From the NCBI RefSeq assembly GCF_900172235.1, contig NZ_FWFQ01000019.1:1-64000 (forward strand): a stretch of DNA of 64,000 nt, written 5' to 3'. Source of the DNA: Pseudoruegeria aquimaris. Lineage in GTDB: Bacteria > Pseudomonadota > Alphaproteobacteria > Rhodobacterales > Rhodobacteraceae. The position numbers were made by a program, and so were the translations under genes. This document shows, piece by piece, positions 1-9,639 of the stretch (its first letter is position 1; each line of letters starts with the position of its first letter). The notes under the pieces are model-generated. The model was not told where the DNA came from. It saw only the letters and a list, made by a program, of their open reading frames with translations, and ran no database searches.

Positions 1-192
1 AACGTCCGCGTGGTCAGGACCGTCGACCGAGACCTCTACCGCGAACGCAACAAGGTCGAACGGTTCTTCAATCGTCTCAAACACTTCCGCGGCATCGCAA
101 CGCGATACTTCAAAACCGCAGCAAACTTCCTCGCCGCACTTCACCTCGCTTGCTCAAGGCTCTGGATCAGACATTATGAGTCCACGACCTAG
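1..192 (+). CDS. IS5-family transposase, C-terminal part (runs off the left edge)
   Basis: The reading frame is open from base 1 to the TAG at 190-192, so the gene starts outside the window. The tail contains the motif KVERFFNRLKHFRGIATRY followed by NFLAALHLACSRLWIRHYEST, typical of the C-terminal DDE region of IS5/IS427-group transposases, in which the Glu of VERFF is the third catalytic acid. The downstream inverted repeat cannot be defined because the other end is not visible. The element ends near base 192-200 and directly abuts the helicase gene, whose apparent start codon (176) lies inside this frame. Confidence 0.85.
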   Translation, partial: NVRVVRTVDRDLYRERNKVERFFNRLKHFRGIATRYFKTAANFLAALHLACSRLWIRHYESTT

Positions 193-3100
193 CGGGCAAC
201 TCAAAGCAGGCGACCGGCAAAGGATCCGCGAGGTTGCGAAGGACCTTCGAAAGATTGCTGATGAAGCAGAGCGGCTCCGCGACCGGGACGAGGAGATCCG
301 CGGGCAATTCCAAGATCCGACCTGCGGCGAAATGCTTACGCGGTGGGACATGATAGACGCGCCGCCGGACATCATGATCACCAACGTCTCGATGCTCAAC
401 GTCATGTTGATGCGGGACCACGAGGCGCCGATCTTCGAGGCGACAAAGAACTGGCTGCGTTCCTCTCCGAACAACCATTTTTCCTTGGTAGTCGACGAGC
501 TTCACGGCTACCGCGGCACCGCGGGCACGGAAGTTGCACTCGTAATACGCAACTTACTCCTGAGGCTAGGGATGGAACCGGGGTCACCGCAGCTCAGGTG
601 CCTGGGGACCAGCGCCTCGCTGGATGGAGAAGAAGGTCGCGAATACCTCCAGCAGTTCTTCGGGGTGGATAAGTCGACGTTCGCCGTCTTCCCCGGAGAG
701 CCACGCAAACCCAGCGTCGAGCTTCCCATCGACGAATCCCTTGTCGCGGACAAGGCCGACGACATCATGAGGGGTGATCGCTCAGCTATCGACCAAGTGT
801 TGTCGCGGTTTTCGGCACGCGATGCCCTCGGTTCGGCTTGCATTGCCGCCGGACGGAAAGACGACGGCGGTGTTGCGCCGGCAAGGGTCTCCAAGGTCAA
901 GGAGAAGCTTTTCGGTCAGGGCGCAGCGGATACCTCGTTCGCTGCTCTTCTTCATGCGGCTGCAACAGAACAGTCGGTTTCTTTCACAGAACCGAAACCT
1001 TCTTTCCGAGCGCACATGTTCCTCCGACAGATACAGGGCATGTGGGCATGCTCGAACCCCGCATGCAGCGAAGTGGAGGAGCGATTTCGCTACGAAGGAC
1101 GGCAGATTGGAAAAATTTTCAAGCAGCCCGCTGTCAAGTGTCCATGCGGTGGCCAGGTACTGGAGCTTCTCTATTGCTATGATTGCGGAGAGGCATACCT
1201 TGGGGGCTACGTTACCCCCAAGGTTGACGAGGACGAGGAAGGCGAAGTCTTCTTGGAGTCCGGTCCAACGGACCTTTCGTCTACCGTACCGGGCCTGGTC
1301 AACGAAAGGCCACATAGCCGCTTCCGTTGGTATTGGCCTGGAAAGTTGGTTCCTTCCGGCGTCACGACAAGTTGGCAACACAAGAACCCGGCGACAGGCA
1401 AGTCGGTTACCTTCGGCTTCGCGCCCGCCGTATACCGCCCGCTCTACGGCCACCTAGCCAAGGCGCAACCCGGCGAAACTCCCACTGGTACGCTTTTCCA
1501 AGTTCCAAAAGGCGTCGATGTGCCCGGGTTGCCAGGGCGCTGCCCAGCGTGCCAGTCATCGAAGAGCCAGAGCCGCATCCTGAAAGCCTTTTTCTCCGGC
1601 AGCCGTGTTAATAGCCCGATCCGGGGGCTCCGGACAGGTTTAAACGTGACAACGCAGGTTATTGCGGATCGCGCTACGTCGATCTTGGGCTCAGAGGATG
1701 CTGCCGCTCCAATGATCGCCTTTACCGATAGCCGAGACGACGCGGCAGACGTGGCGGCCGGCTTGGAGTTGAACCATTTTCGATCGCTCGTCAGACAGCT
1801 CGTCTTTGCCGAGCTGGAGCCGAAGCAGGTGTTCTCGATAGACGACGCGAAAGAAGTAGCCAAGAAAGTACAGGCAGAAAACGATCTAGATGCTCGCGAG
1901 AAGGAAATAGCTGCGGCCATCAACGCGTTTCACCCCGACCTGATGCAATCCTTGCTGCTAGACAGCCTGCGCATGGCAAACGAGAGCCAGCGCGCCCGCA
2001 TCAGGGAGTTTTCCGAGAACGCGCTGGGAAACCCTGCTGTTGCCTGGAGTCAACTCGTTTCAGGCGTTCTTGCCCGCCTACTGGAGCTTGGTGAAAACCC
2101 GCAAGGAACCGATGCGTCGCGGCAAACTGTCGACAACGAGCCTTGGTGGCGCTTTTTCGACGAAACGCGGCCCAGCGGTGTCGCGCGCTTGGACGCCTCG
2201 GTCGAAGAAGCTGGCCGCCGCACTATCCGCGAAAACCTCTCTTCCCTCGTGGCCGCCGCGTTGTTTGACGGGGGCGGTCGCGACCTCGAAACCTTAGGCA
2301 TTGCGTACGTCCGGCCGATTGGAGAATTCTCCGCAAAGCTGGGCTTGGAGCGTAGCGAAGCTGAGTGCATCCTTTCGAACGTTGTTCGCCTCCTCGGACA
2401 AGCTCGCCTCTACAGTGGTAGTGGCAGTAGCCAGTCGAGCACGAATACCCCGACAGGGGTACGAAAATACCTGGAAAAAGCGGCACCCCGCCTCAACCGC
2501 GACCCAGTCGTACTAGCAGACGCGATTGGTGACCTCTTGAAAACCGAGGGCATCGCGAACGAGAACTGGGTTCTCCAGGTAACACGCTACGGGAGCCTGA
2601 AACTAGAGCTTGTCCCAATAGAATCTGGGCTGGCGCGCTGCGATCGCTGCTCGAGAATCTCGGCCAATACCACCGTGAAAGCGTGCACCTCGCTAAACTG
2701 CGAGTCGGAGAGCTTTTCCCCGATCGATCAACCCGAAGACGACTACTACCGCTGGTTGTCCAGTGAAAAAGCCCACCGTCTGCACGTTGAGGAACTTACC
2801 GGACAGACCAAGCCGCTATCGGAACAACGCAGGCGCCAAAGACTGTTCAAGGAAGCCTTCCTCGAAGGCGAAGAGCCACGAGTTCACGGCATCGACGTGC
2901 TGAGCGTAACCACCACCATGGAAGTGGGGGTCGACATCGGCTCCCTAGAACTCGTCATGATGGCCAACATGCCCCCGCAACGCTTTAACTACCAGCAAAG
3001 GGTCGGGCGCGCGGGTCGCGCAGGACAGAGCTTCTCGTATGCCCTCACTATTTGTCGCGGCGGCTCCCACGACGACTTTTACTACTCGAATCCCGAACGG

Positions 3101-4918
3101 ATCACCGGTGACACCCCACCACAACCCTACCTTGACTTGTCGCGCCCGGAGATCGTCAGGCGCGTGGTAGCTGCCGAGACACTCCGAAGGGCATTCAATG
3201 CTCTTGCCGAACCGCCAAGCCGCAGCGCAAGTACCCATGGATCATTTGGTGCTACCAGTAGCTGGGAGTCAAAATACAAGGCGCCGGTTTCCGAGTGGCT
3301 GGCAACATCACCTGAGGTTACCGAGGTCGTCGATGCGCTATGCCTAAACGCCCCTCTTTCGACGGGTAAACGCAATTCAATAGAGGCCTACTGCCGCGAA
3401 AAGCTCGCTGACCATGTATCCGAGATCGTGAAGAGTGATCGTTATATCCAAGAAGAACTGAGCGAACGGCTCGCGACGGCGGGAATCCTGCCGATGTTTG
3501 GTTTTCCTACCCAAACGCGGAGCTTGTTCGGATTCAAACATGGCGCATCTGTCGACGAGATGGTCATTTCGGACCGTCCCCTTGACCACGCGGTATGGGC
3601 CTTCTCACCTGGCTCCGAGATCCCCAAGGACAAGCAGATCCACGTCGCGTGTGGTTTCGAGTACAAGCGGCAGGTCGGCGGCAGGATCATTTCAGACCCT
3701 GATCCGCTGGGAGCCCCTCTAGTCTTTTCCAAGTGCAAGGAGGAAACCTGCGGAAACATCATGCAAGGCGAGACCGAAACTTGTGATGTCTGTCAGTCAA
3801 CGGCATGGCCCTTCAATCTCTACCAGCCAAAGGGATTCACGACGACCGGCAGGCCAAGGGATTACGACGGGCAACGTCAAAGGGGACCCGCGCTCAATCC
3901 ACCTGTTTTTGCATTCAAGCCGGACTACTCGGCCGGCTTCGACGTTGGACCGATGAAAGTAGCACTGACATCGGACGAACCGATCGCGCTCGTGAACGAC
4001 GCGCGCGGCGAGATGTTCAACTTCCGGCGCAAGGTAAATTCGATCATCGTCAACGAAGAGCACTTCTACAGGGATGATCCACCCTACCGGGATCTTCAAG
4101 GCGAGCCCGAAACCACTGGCGCAATCGGGGCTGTATTCAACACGGACGTGATGACGCTTTTGCTCGGAAGCTTGCCCAACGTCGGATACAATGGTGTACT
4201 CGACATCGATAACCAACCTGCGGCCAGGGCAGCCTTGGTCTCGTTCGGCGAATTCGTAAAGCTTGCCGCTGCTGTCGAGCTCGACGTGGACCCTTCCGAG
4301 CTTCGCGTCGGTACCCAGCGATGGCGAACGCCGCATTGCGTGACGATGCAAATCTACGTCGCCGATGCCCTGGAAAACGGTGCCGGCTACACGCGGCATA
4401 TCTGCGACCCGGAGCGTCTCCATGCCTTGCTGCAGCGACACTACGACGTGCGAAGAGTGGAGTGGGAAGCCGCAGATCATGCCCTTTGCGATCGATCCTG
4501 TCCAGACTGCCTGAGAAATTACAACAATCGTTTCTTGCACGCTGCGCTAGACTGGCGACTCGCCCTGGACGTCGCGGAGCTCGTACTTGGCCATCCCCTC
4601 GACACGGATCGCTGGCTTGCATCCTCTCAGAAAATCGGGAGTCGCGTAGTTGAACTCTGCAATTCGGAGGACGGCGACGTCTTCTTGGAACAAGCGGACA
4701 GCCTCTTCGCAGTCACACGTTTGAACCCAGGTCGATCCCTCGTTCTTTCGCACCCGCTTTGGTACACAACGAAGGATGGACCCGCGCAGGACCGCCAGCA
4801 CGACGCCAAGCTAACGTTGCAGGCGAACTATGGGCCAGCCCATCAAGTCGACTTCGTTGATATCCGGGATCTCGCGGCATCCCCGCAGACCTACGTCGTC
4901 AAGCTACTGGAGGCGTGA
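176..4918 (+). CDS. Large DEAD/DEAH-box helicase with C-terminal DUF1998-type domain (Druantia DruE-like), 5'-truncated
   Basis: A 1580-residue frame with SF2 motifs but no motif I. Motif Ib-like MITNVSMLN is near residue 68, motif II VVDELHG near 105, motif III-like LGTSAS near 140, and motifs V-VI (TTTMEVGVDIGS...QQRVGRAGRAGQ) near 912-950. Cysteine clusters occur near 290-345 and in CDRSCPDCLRNYNNRFL near 1440, which is the DUF1998/MZB signature. Helicase-DUF1998 fusions of roughly 1800-2100 residues are characteristic of Druantia DruE, and also recall DISARM DrmA plus DrmB. The Walker A region is missing exactly where an IS5 end abuts, so the native start has probably been removed; the ATG at 176 lies in the IS. 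ATP hydrolysis by this remnant is unlikely. It overlaps the next gene by 4 bases, indicating one operon. Assignment to DruE is inference. Confidence 0.8.
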   Translation: MSPRPSGQLKAGDRQRIREVAKDLRKIADEAERLRDRDEEIRGQFQDPTCGEMLTRWDMIDAPPDIMITNVSMLNVMLMRDHEAPIFEATKNWLRSSPNNHFSLVVDELHGYRGTAGTEVALVIRNLLLRLGMEPGSPQLRCLGTSASLDGEEGREYLQQFFGVDKSTFAVFPGEPRKPSVELPIDESLVADKADDIMRGDRSAIDQVLSRFSARDALGSACIAAGRKDDGGVAPARVSKVKEKLFGQGAADTSFAALLHAAATEQSVSFTEPKPSFRAHMFLRQIQGMWACSNPACSEVEERFRYEGRQIGKIFKQPAVKCPCGGQVLELLYCYDCGEAYLGGYVTPKVDEDEEGEVFLESGPTDLSSTVPGLVNERPHSRFRWYWPGKLVPSGVTTSWQHKNPATGKSVTFGFAPAVYRPLYGHLAKAQPGETPTGTLFQVPKGVDVPGLPGRCPACQSSKSQSRILKAFFSGSRVNSPIRGLRTGLNVTTQVIADRATSILGSEDAAAPMIAFTDSRDDAADVAAGLELNHFRSLVRQLVFAELEPKQVFSIDDAKEVAKKVQAENDLDAREKEIAAAINAFHPDLMQSLLLDSLRMANESQRARIREFSENALGNPAVAWSQLVSGVLARLLELGENPQGTDASRQTVDNEPWWRFFDETRPSGVARLDASVEEAGRRTIRENLSSLVAAALFDGGGRDLETLGIAYVRPIGEFSAKLGLERSEAECILSNVVRLLGQARLYSGSGSSQSSTNTPTGVRKYLEKAAPRLNRDPVVLADAIGDLLKTEGIANENWVLQVTRYGSLKLELVPIESGLARCDRCSRISANTTVKACTSLNCESESFSPIDQPEDDYYRWLSSEKAHRLHVEELTGQTKPLSEQRRRQRLFKEAFLEGEEPRVHGIDVLSVTTTMEVGVDIGSLELVMMANMPPQRFNYQQRVGRAGRAGQSFSYALTICRGGSHDDFYYSNPERITGDTPPQPYLDLSRPEIVRRVVAAETLRRAFNALAEPPSRSASTHGSFGATSSWESKYKAPVSEWLATSPEVTEVVDALCLNAPLSTGKRNSIEAYCREKLADHVSEIVKSDRYIQEELSERLATAGILPMFGFPTQTRSLFGFKHGASVDEMVISDRPLDHAVWAFSPGSEIPKDKQIHVACGFEYKRQVGGRIISDPDPLGAPLVFSKCKEETCGNIMQGETETCDVCQSTAWPFNLYQPKGFTTTGRPRDYDGQRQRGPALNPPVFAFKPDYSAGFDVGPMKVALTSDEPIALVNDARGEMFNFRRKVNSIIVNEEHFYRDDPPYRDLQGEPETTGAIGAVFNTDVMTLLLGSLPNVGYNGVLDIDNQPAARAALVSFGEFVKLAAAVELDVDPSELRVGTQRWRTPHCVTMQIYVADALENGAGYTRHICDPERLHALLQRHYDVRRVEWEAADHALCDRSCPDCLRNYNNRFLHAALDWRLALDVAELVLGHPLDTDRWLASSQKIGSRVVELCNSEDGDVFLEQADSLFAVTRLNPGRSLVLSHPLWYTTKDGPAQDRQHDAKLTLQANYGPAHQVDFVDIRDLAASPQTYVVKLLEA

Positions 4919-6876
4919 TGATCGAAATCGTCGGCACAGAAGGCACGAGCGAGTATAGGGCCGCAATCATGGTGCGGGACGCACTGGAGGCTATCTGGCC
5001 TGGCGTCGCCACGTCTCCAATTGAACAGGAAGACATCAAGATCGCCGTCAGCGTGAAGATCTCCGGCTATAGGGTGCAGGATATCGATATCGTTTTGGCG
5101 GGACAGCTTGTCCGTCCCCGCCAAATCCGCCCCACGCGCGTGATCCGGGGACACTCTGGAAGTAGACTGAACAATCGTCCCCTGTTAGTTGAAAGCTTTG
5201 TCGCGGCAATCGAAGTAAAAGACCACGACGAACGAAACGTGAGAGTGAACGGTGACCAAGTAGAGGTTCGATATTCGCGCTCCGGCAGAATAGAGAAGAA
5301 GAGCGCGACAGACCAAAATGTAAACCAAATGCATTCGCTCAAGGCCTATTTTTCGGAACAACATGCCGACATCTTCGTCCGACGATGCCTGATTTTCCCG
5401 AGCCTTCAAAACATCTCCGCTCCTAGCGCCGTCGCGTCCGGGTTCAATGGCCACCAACTTATGAGCGCTATCGCGAGTTCTTCACCTGTGCTGGAGCGGA
5501 AGGGTCAGGGATATCTTTCCGCCGGAAGCTCACAGTCCGTCGAGAAGGTATTGGCCTCTCCGCTCTTTCGCCCGATGATCCCGACCCGCCTCGACCGGGA
5601 GCGGATGGAACGGCTCGCCGTAAAGAACCCGGCAGTCGATGAAGTCCTGCAAACACTTGGCTCCGGAACGGTGTTCCTGAGAGGTTACGGCGGTACTGGA
5701 AAAACAGTCCTTCTACTCCAAACGGCGTGGAAGCAGTACAAGGTCGAAGGGAAGCGTACGCTGATCTTGACATACAATTTGGCGCTCGCCGCCGACATGC
5801 GCCGCCTAATGGCACTAGCCGGTATTCCTTCTTCCCCAGAAGATGGTGGAATCGAAATCTCGACGGTGATGTCGTTTCTTTACCGATGGTTCGCGAGATT
5901 CCATCTACTCGAGGAAGAGGCCCTCGACTTTTCTCGCTATCCCGAGCTTTGCGCTGCTGCACTCGAAATGGTTGAAAGTGGCGCTGTTGGGGGCACAGAC
6001 ATCGAAGGCATCGTATCTGCGGAACCCGATAGGTTCGATTTCGACCAAGTATTCGTCGACGAGGGGCAAGATTGGCCCTCGGGAGAAACGGCTCTACTGA
6101 AGGTTCTCTATAGCCCTCGCCAGCTTTGCATAGCAGATGGCATCGACCAGTTCACCCGTGGCCAGCGGGCAGACTGGCGGAAAGGAATACCGCGCGAAGA
6201 ACGGAAGACGCACAGCTTGACAACGTGCCTTCGACTTAAGCGCAATCTTTCTCTTTTTGTCGGGGAGGTCGCAAGATCTACTGGTATGGGCTGGGAAGCC
6301 GAAGCCAACCCGGTCGCCGGCGGCGGACGCTTGATAGTTCTATGCAAACCTTACGAGACTGCGCAGGAGCTACACGAGCAGCTGGTACGAGAGTTGCGCG
6401 ATGACGGGAACGCTCCGATTGACATGTTGTTCTGCGTGCCACCAGACGGCGTGGAACGCGACGGAAACGTCGTCCGAAGCTCGATGTCGACTGTCCTCTC
6501 TGAATGGGGCACCGAGACATGGGACGGGGTCGACCCGCACGCACGCCTAGACTTCCCACGGTCAAGCAATCAAGCGAGGATCGTCCAATATGCGTCCTGT
6601 CGTGGGCTCGAAGGGTGGACGGTGGTACTTGATCGCTTCGATAGTTTTCTCGCGCACATAGCCTCGTGGAAAGACCATTCGGAGGAGACTGCGATGGAAG
6701 GATTCGTGGACCCAGAGATAGCCCGAAACAGGGAGGCGTGGCGTTGGGGCATGATTGCCCTCACGCGCCCTATCGACACGCTTGTCATCCAGCTTCAGGA
6801 TGAGCACAGCGGGTACGGCAAGCAAGTGCTTGATATTGCCGCCACGATGGAAGATTTCGCGGAAATCATCCGCTGA
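4915..6876 (+). CDS. NERD-like nuclease fused to SF1 (UvrD/Rep-type) helicase
   Basis: A 653-residue protein starting in an ATGA overlap with the DUF1998 helicase. The N-terminal ~200 residues have a possible PD-(D/E)XK core: VQDIDIVLAG near residue 55 supplies the Asp and AAIEVKDHD near 100 the ExK. The SF1 helicase follows: Walker A GYGGTGKT near 257, DExQ-type Walker B VFVDEGQDW near 378, and a late motif region RIVQYASCRGLEGWTVVL near 560. Coupling to an upstream SF2-DUF1998 helicase suggests the two form a defence complex of the Druantia/DISARM kind. Which specific subunit it matches cannot be settled from the sequence alone. Confidence 0.75.
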   Translation: MMIEIVGTEGTSEYRAAIMVRDALEAIWPGVATSPIEQEDIKIAVSVKISGYRVQDIDIVLAGQLVRPRQIRPTRVIRGHSGSRLNNRPLLVESFVAAIEVKDHDERNVRVNGDQVEVRYSRSGRIEKKSATDQNVNQMHSLKAYFSEQHADIFVRRCLIFPSLQNISAPSAVASGFNGHQLMSAIASSSPVLERKGQGYLSAGSSQSVEKVLASPLFRPMIPTRLDRERMERLAVKNPAVDEVLQTLGSGTVFLRGYGGTGKTVLLLQTAWKQYKVEGKRTLILTYNLALAADMRRLMALAGIPSSPEDGGIEISTVMSFLYRWFARFHLLEEEALDFSRYPELCAAALEMVESGAVGGTDIEGIVSAEPDRFDFDQVFVDEGQDWPSGETALLKVLYSPRQLCIADGIDQFTRGQRADWRKGIPREERKTHSLTTCLRLKRNLSLFVGEVARSTGMGWEAEANPVAGGGRLIVLCKPYETAQELHEQLVRELRDDGNAPIDMLFCVPPDGVERDGNVVRSSMSTVLSEWGTETWDGVDPHARLDFPRSSNQARIVQYASCRGLEGWTVVLDRFDSFLAHIASWKDHSEETAMEGFVDPEIARNREAWRWGMIALTRPIDTLVIQLQDEHSGYGKQVLDIAATMEDFAEIIR

Positions 6877-7004
6877 CTCACTCGCTCCGAGGTTCCCAAG
6901 CAGGCCTTTTCACCAGACGTTACAACATCTGGTTTTCGCCTGGACTTCCCTAGCTACATGTGCTAGTTGGAATTGAATGGTGTCCGGAGCGCGAGAGGTG
7001 AAGA
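6877..7004. other. Short intergenic gap between helicase pair and methyltransferase operon
   Basis: This 128-base gap separates the two transcription units of the island. It contains a weak hairpin (ACCAGA...TCTGGT at about 6911-6932) followed by four T residues, which could act as an intrinsic terminator, and a GAGAGG purine stretch upstream of the methyltransferase ATG. No clear promoter was identified. Confidence 0.3.
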
Positions 7005-8453
7005 ATGCTGGAGATTACGACCACGCAAGAAGAGATATTGAAAGCAGGCGAACTGGCTGCGACGAGCATGGTTTCGAGGCCTCGCGTCTACAGCATGGTC
7101 GATTTGTTTGCCGGGTGTGGCGGTCTGTCACTTGGCTTCGAGAATGCTGCCTTCACGCCTGTATTCGTCAACGAACTCCACGACGATGCCCTCAAGACCT
7201 ACCTTCTAAATCGTCACCACGAGCTAGGCGGGATGCGTTTTTCGGACAATCCGGCGCTCCGGTGCAATGATGCCCACGACCTGAAAGATGAGCGCTTAGA
7301 GCAGATGGTGGCGGACTTCAGCAGTATCCGCGAGATCGACTTCCGCTTCGACCGGACAGCGAATGAGGAGAGCGGCGGTGGAAGCACGCTCGACGTGCTC
7401 ACCGGTGGACCGCCATGCCAAGGCTATTCCGGGATCGGCATCCGCCGCTCCTACGCCGTGGATCGTAAGGTCATCCCGTCCAACCACCTCTACGGCCGGA
7501 TGGCGGAGATCATTCGCCGGCTTCGCCCGCGCATTTTCCTCTTCGAGAACGTCCGCGGCCTACTCAATGCCAAGTGGACCCGCGAAGGGGGCGAGCCGAT
7601 TTGGCCGGAGGTTCTTCGCGAATTCAAGGAGCATATCCCTGGCTACGAGGTGCGCTGGTCACTCGTCCATGCCAAGGACTACGGGGTGCCGCAGAACCGG
7701 CCACGCGTGCTGATCGTAGGTATACGCAAGGACATCCTGGCCGATGCCAAGAAGAAGGGCGTTGAGAAACTAGATGATACTGCTGACACCGAGGACGCTG
7801 TAAAATGTGGCTTTCTGCCGGCAGGTTGTCCTGGCGAATACCCCGATCTTGGAGAACTTCTCGGCGACCTCCTCGACGATGACGTGGAAGGTATTCTATT
7901 GAACCAGTCCTACCCGCCGGGGCCGTTCGAGACCAAGAGTTACCCCCGGGCAGCGAAAAAGGGTACGATCCAAGAGAAGCTGAGAAAGGCGCCGGATTGG
8001 TACCCGCACCGAGGAGTCCGACTGACCGAGCAGGAATATAGCAAGCACAAGTGGGCCGTGGTCGATAAGTTTCGATACATGCTCGGCCACAACGGCGAGA
8101 TTCCGGAGAAGTACAAGACGCGCAAATTCTCGCAGCGCGTCTTGAAGGAAAAGTGGGGCAACGCCGAACCCAACATCACCGCGACTTCCCTGCCGGACGA
8201 TTACGTCCACTACCGCCAGCCGCGCATCCTGACGGTGCGGGAATGGGCGCGGCTGCAGCTTTTTCCCGATTGGTACCAGTTTGCCGGCAAGCGCACGACG
8301 GGAGGCCTGCGTCGGGCCGGGAAGCCCACCGAGGGCATTTTTGACCGCGAAGTGCCAAAGTACACGCAGATCGGGAACGCCGTTCCCGTAGGCCTCGCCG
8401 AGCGTGTCGGCAAACACTTCAAGATGATCCTCGACGCGGCAGTCGATGCTTGA
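7005..8453 (+). CDS. DNA (cytosine-5) methyltransferase
   Basis: A 482-residue C5-methyltransferase that transfers methyl from S-adenosylmethionine to cytosine in a specific DNA site. Motif I is MVDLFAGCGGLSLGFE near residue 26; motif IV GGPPCQGYSG near 136 carries the catalytic Cys; motif VI is FENVRG; motif VIII-like QNRPRVLI; motif X QIGNAVPVGLAERVG near the C terminus. The start follows a purine-rich GAGAGGTGAAGA ribosome site. It overlaps the endonuclease gene by 8 bases, so it is the modification half of a type II system. It could alternatively belong to the upstream helicase system (Druantia II and DISARM also carry C5 methyltransferases), but the coupling to the endonuclease is tighter. 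Confidence 0.93.
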   Translation: MLEITTTQEEILKAGELAATSMVSRPRVYSMVDLFAGCGGLSLGFENAAFTPVFVNELHDDALKTYLLNRHHELGGMRFSDNPALRCNDAHDLKDERLEQMVADFSSIREIDFRFDRTANEESGGGSTLDVLTGGPPCQGYSGIGIRRSYAVDRKVIPSNHLYGRMAEIIRRLRPRIFLFENVRGLLNAKWTREGGEPIWPEVLREFKEHIPGYEVRWSLVHAKDYGVPQNRPRVLIVGIRKDILADAKKKGVEKLDDTADTEDAVKCGFLPAGCPGEYPDLGELLGDLLDDDVEGILLNQSYPPGPFETKSYPRAAKKGTIQEKLRKAPDWYPHRGVRLTEQEYSKHKWAVVDKFRYMLGHNGEIPEKYKTRKFSQRVLKEKWGNAEPNITATSLPDDYVHYRQPRILTVREWARLQLFPDWYQFAGKRTTGGLRRAGKPTEGIFDREVPKYTQIGNAVPVGLAERVGKHFKMILDAAVDA

Positions 8454-9639
8454 GAAAAGCGACACGAGCATTGCCGAGACCCTCGCGGTCTTCACACGTT
8501 ACGATCTCGACGTGGGGCTCTTGGTTCCCACCGAGACCGGCATGCGGAAGTCCATCATGGATGCCACGGCCGGCTTGCGGGAGTACTTCCAATACACCGG
8601 TTTTCACGACTACGATATGCAGGCGCAGGGTCCCGACGCCAAGGTGATCCGCGAGGCCTTCTTCGTTCGACCGGACGGGCTGCAGCCCACCACGGCCTCT
8701 CTTTACCGCCCAGTGACGAAATCCGGCGATCCCCGGGTGTGGTTCGGTCGCCTCAAGGGGTACGCCGAGCCCTACAACCTCCTCGCGGTGCTAGTGCGTG
8801 ACGACAAGGCGTACATCGTCAACTGCAGCGACCCGCGCATTCTGGCTTCCATCCATGATCCGTCGACCCCCTTGGGGGCCATCGCTGCCTCGCAGCGGCC
8901 GACTAGAGACCCCGTGGTCGAGGAATTGCTCGACATGATCCGCGACGTGTCTTCGCGTGGGTTCGTGCGAACACTGAGACCCGGGGATACCGGCGTCGGC
9001 ATGACGCTGGAGACGTTGCTGGGGATTAACGCGAACACTCGCAAGGCCCCGGACTACAAGGGCATCGAGCTAAAGGCTAAGCGCCTGCGAAAAGGCAAGG
9101 CAAACCGGGTAACTCTGTTCTCCCAAGCGCCGGATTGGAAATTGAGTCCGATCGGTTCCGCGTGGAACCTGTTGTCTACCTATGGCTACGAGCGCGACGG
9201 CAAGCTACGCCTGAACCACGAGATGAATGCCACGGCGCCCAACTCGATCGGGTTCTTCTTGGAGGTGGACGCCGCCCACGACTGGCTCAAGCAAAATTAT
9301 CAAGACCCGGATACGGCGGCCACGCGCCACGTCACCACATGGGAAATGGAAAAGCTGCGTAATCGCCTGAAGGAAAAGCATCCGCAAACCTTTTGGGTGA
9401 GCGCTCGCTGTCGCGGGAAAGGAGCAAGCGAGGAGTTCCACTATGTCCAAGTCGAGCATACGCGCCAACCAAAGGTGCGGAACTTCGACGCTCTACTCGA
9501 GGGTGGCGTAATTTCAGTCGATTACCTGATGTCACAGAAAGGGCATCAGCGGGTGCGCGACCACGGATACCTGTTCAAGATGCATTCAGCTGATTTCCCA
9601 GCGCCATTCCCGCCGTCCGAGACGCATGTCCTCGCGTGA
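8446..9639 (+). CDS. MvaI/BcnI-family type II restriction endonuclease
   Basis: A 397-residue protein. The segment GVGMTLETLLGINANTRK then APDYKGIELKAKR (residues ~183-213) matches the MvaI/BcnI family pattern, in which D-x4-E-x-K forms the PD-(D/E)XK active site. Known family members cut CCWGG or CCSGG and nick strands one at a time as monomers. The ~180-residue N-terminal portion is unassigned and probably contributes DNA recognition. The gene begins inside the methyltransferase stop region (8-base overlap) and itself overlaps the glycosylase gene by 14 bases. Recognition of a CCNGG-like site is plausible but inferred. Confidence 0.8.
   Translation: MLEKSDTSIAETLAVFTRYDLDVGLLVPTETGMRKSIMDATAGLREYFQYTGFHDYDMQAQGPDAKVIREAFFVRPDGLQPTTASLYRPVTKSGDPRVWFGRLKGYAEPYNLLAVLVRDDKAYIVNCSDPRILASIHDPSTPLGAIAASQRPTRDPVVEELLDMIRDVSSRGFVRTLRPGDTGVGMTLETLLGINANTRKAPDYKGIELKAKRLRKGKANRVTLFSQAPDWKLSPIGSAWNLLSTYGYERDGKLRLNHEMNATAPNSIGFFLEVDAAHDWLKQNYQDPDTAATRHVTTWEMEKLRNRLKEKHPQTFWVSARCRGKGASEEFHYVQVEHTRQPKVRNFDALLEGGVISVDYLMSQKGHQRVRDHGYLFKMHSADFPAPFPPSETHVLA

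Noticed and set aside
176-6876. Canonical DISARM system
   Set aside because: DUF1998 is fused to the helicase, and there is no phospholipase-D-like DrmC or separate DrmB; Druantia-like is a better description.
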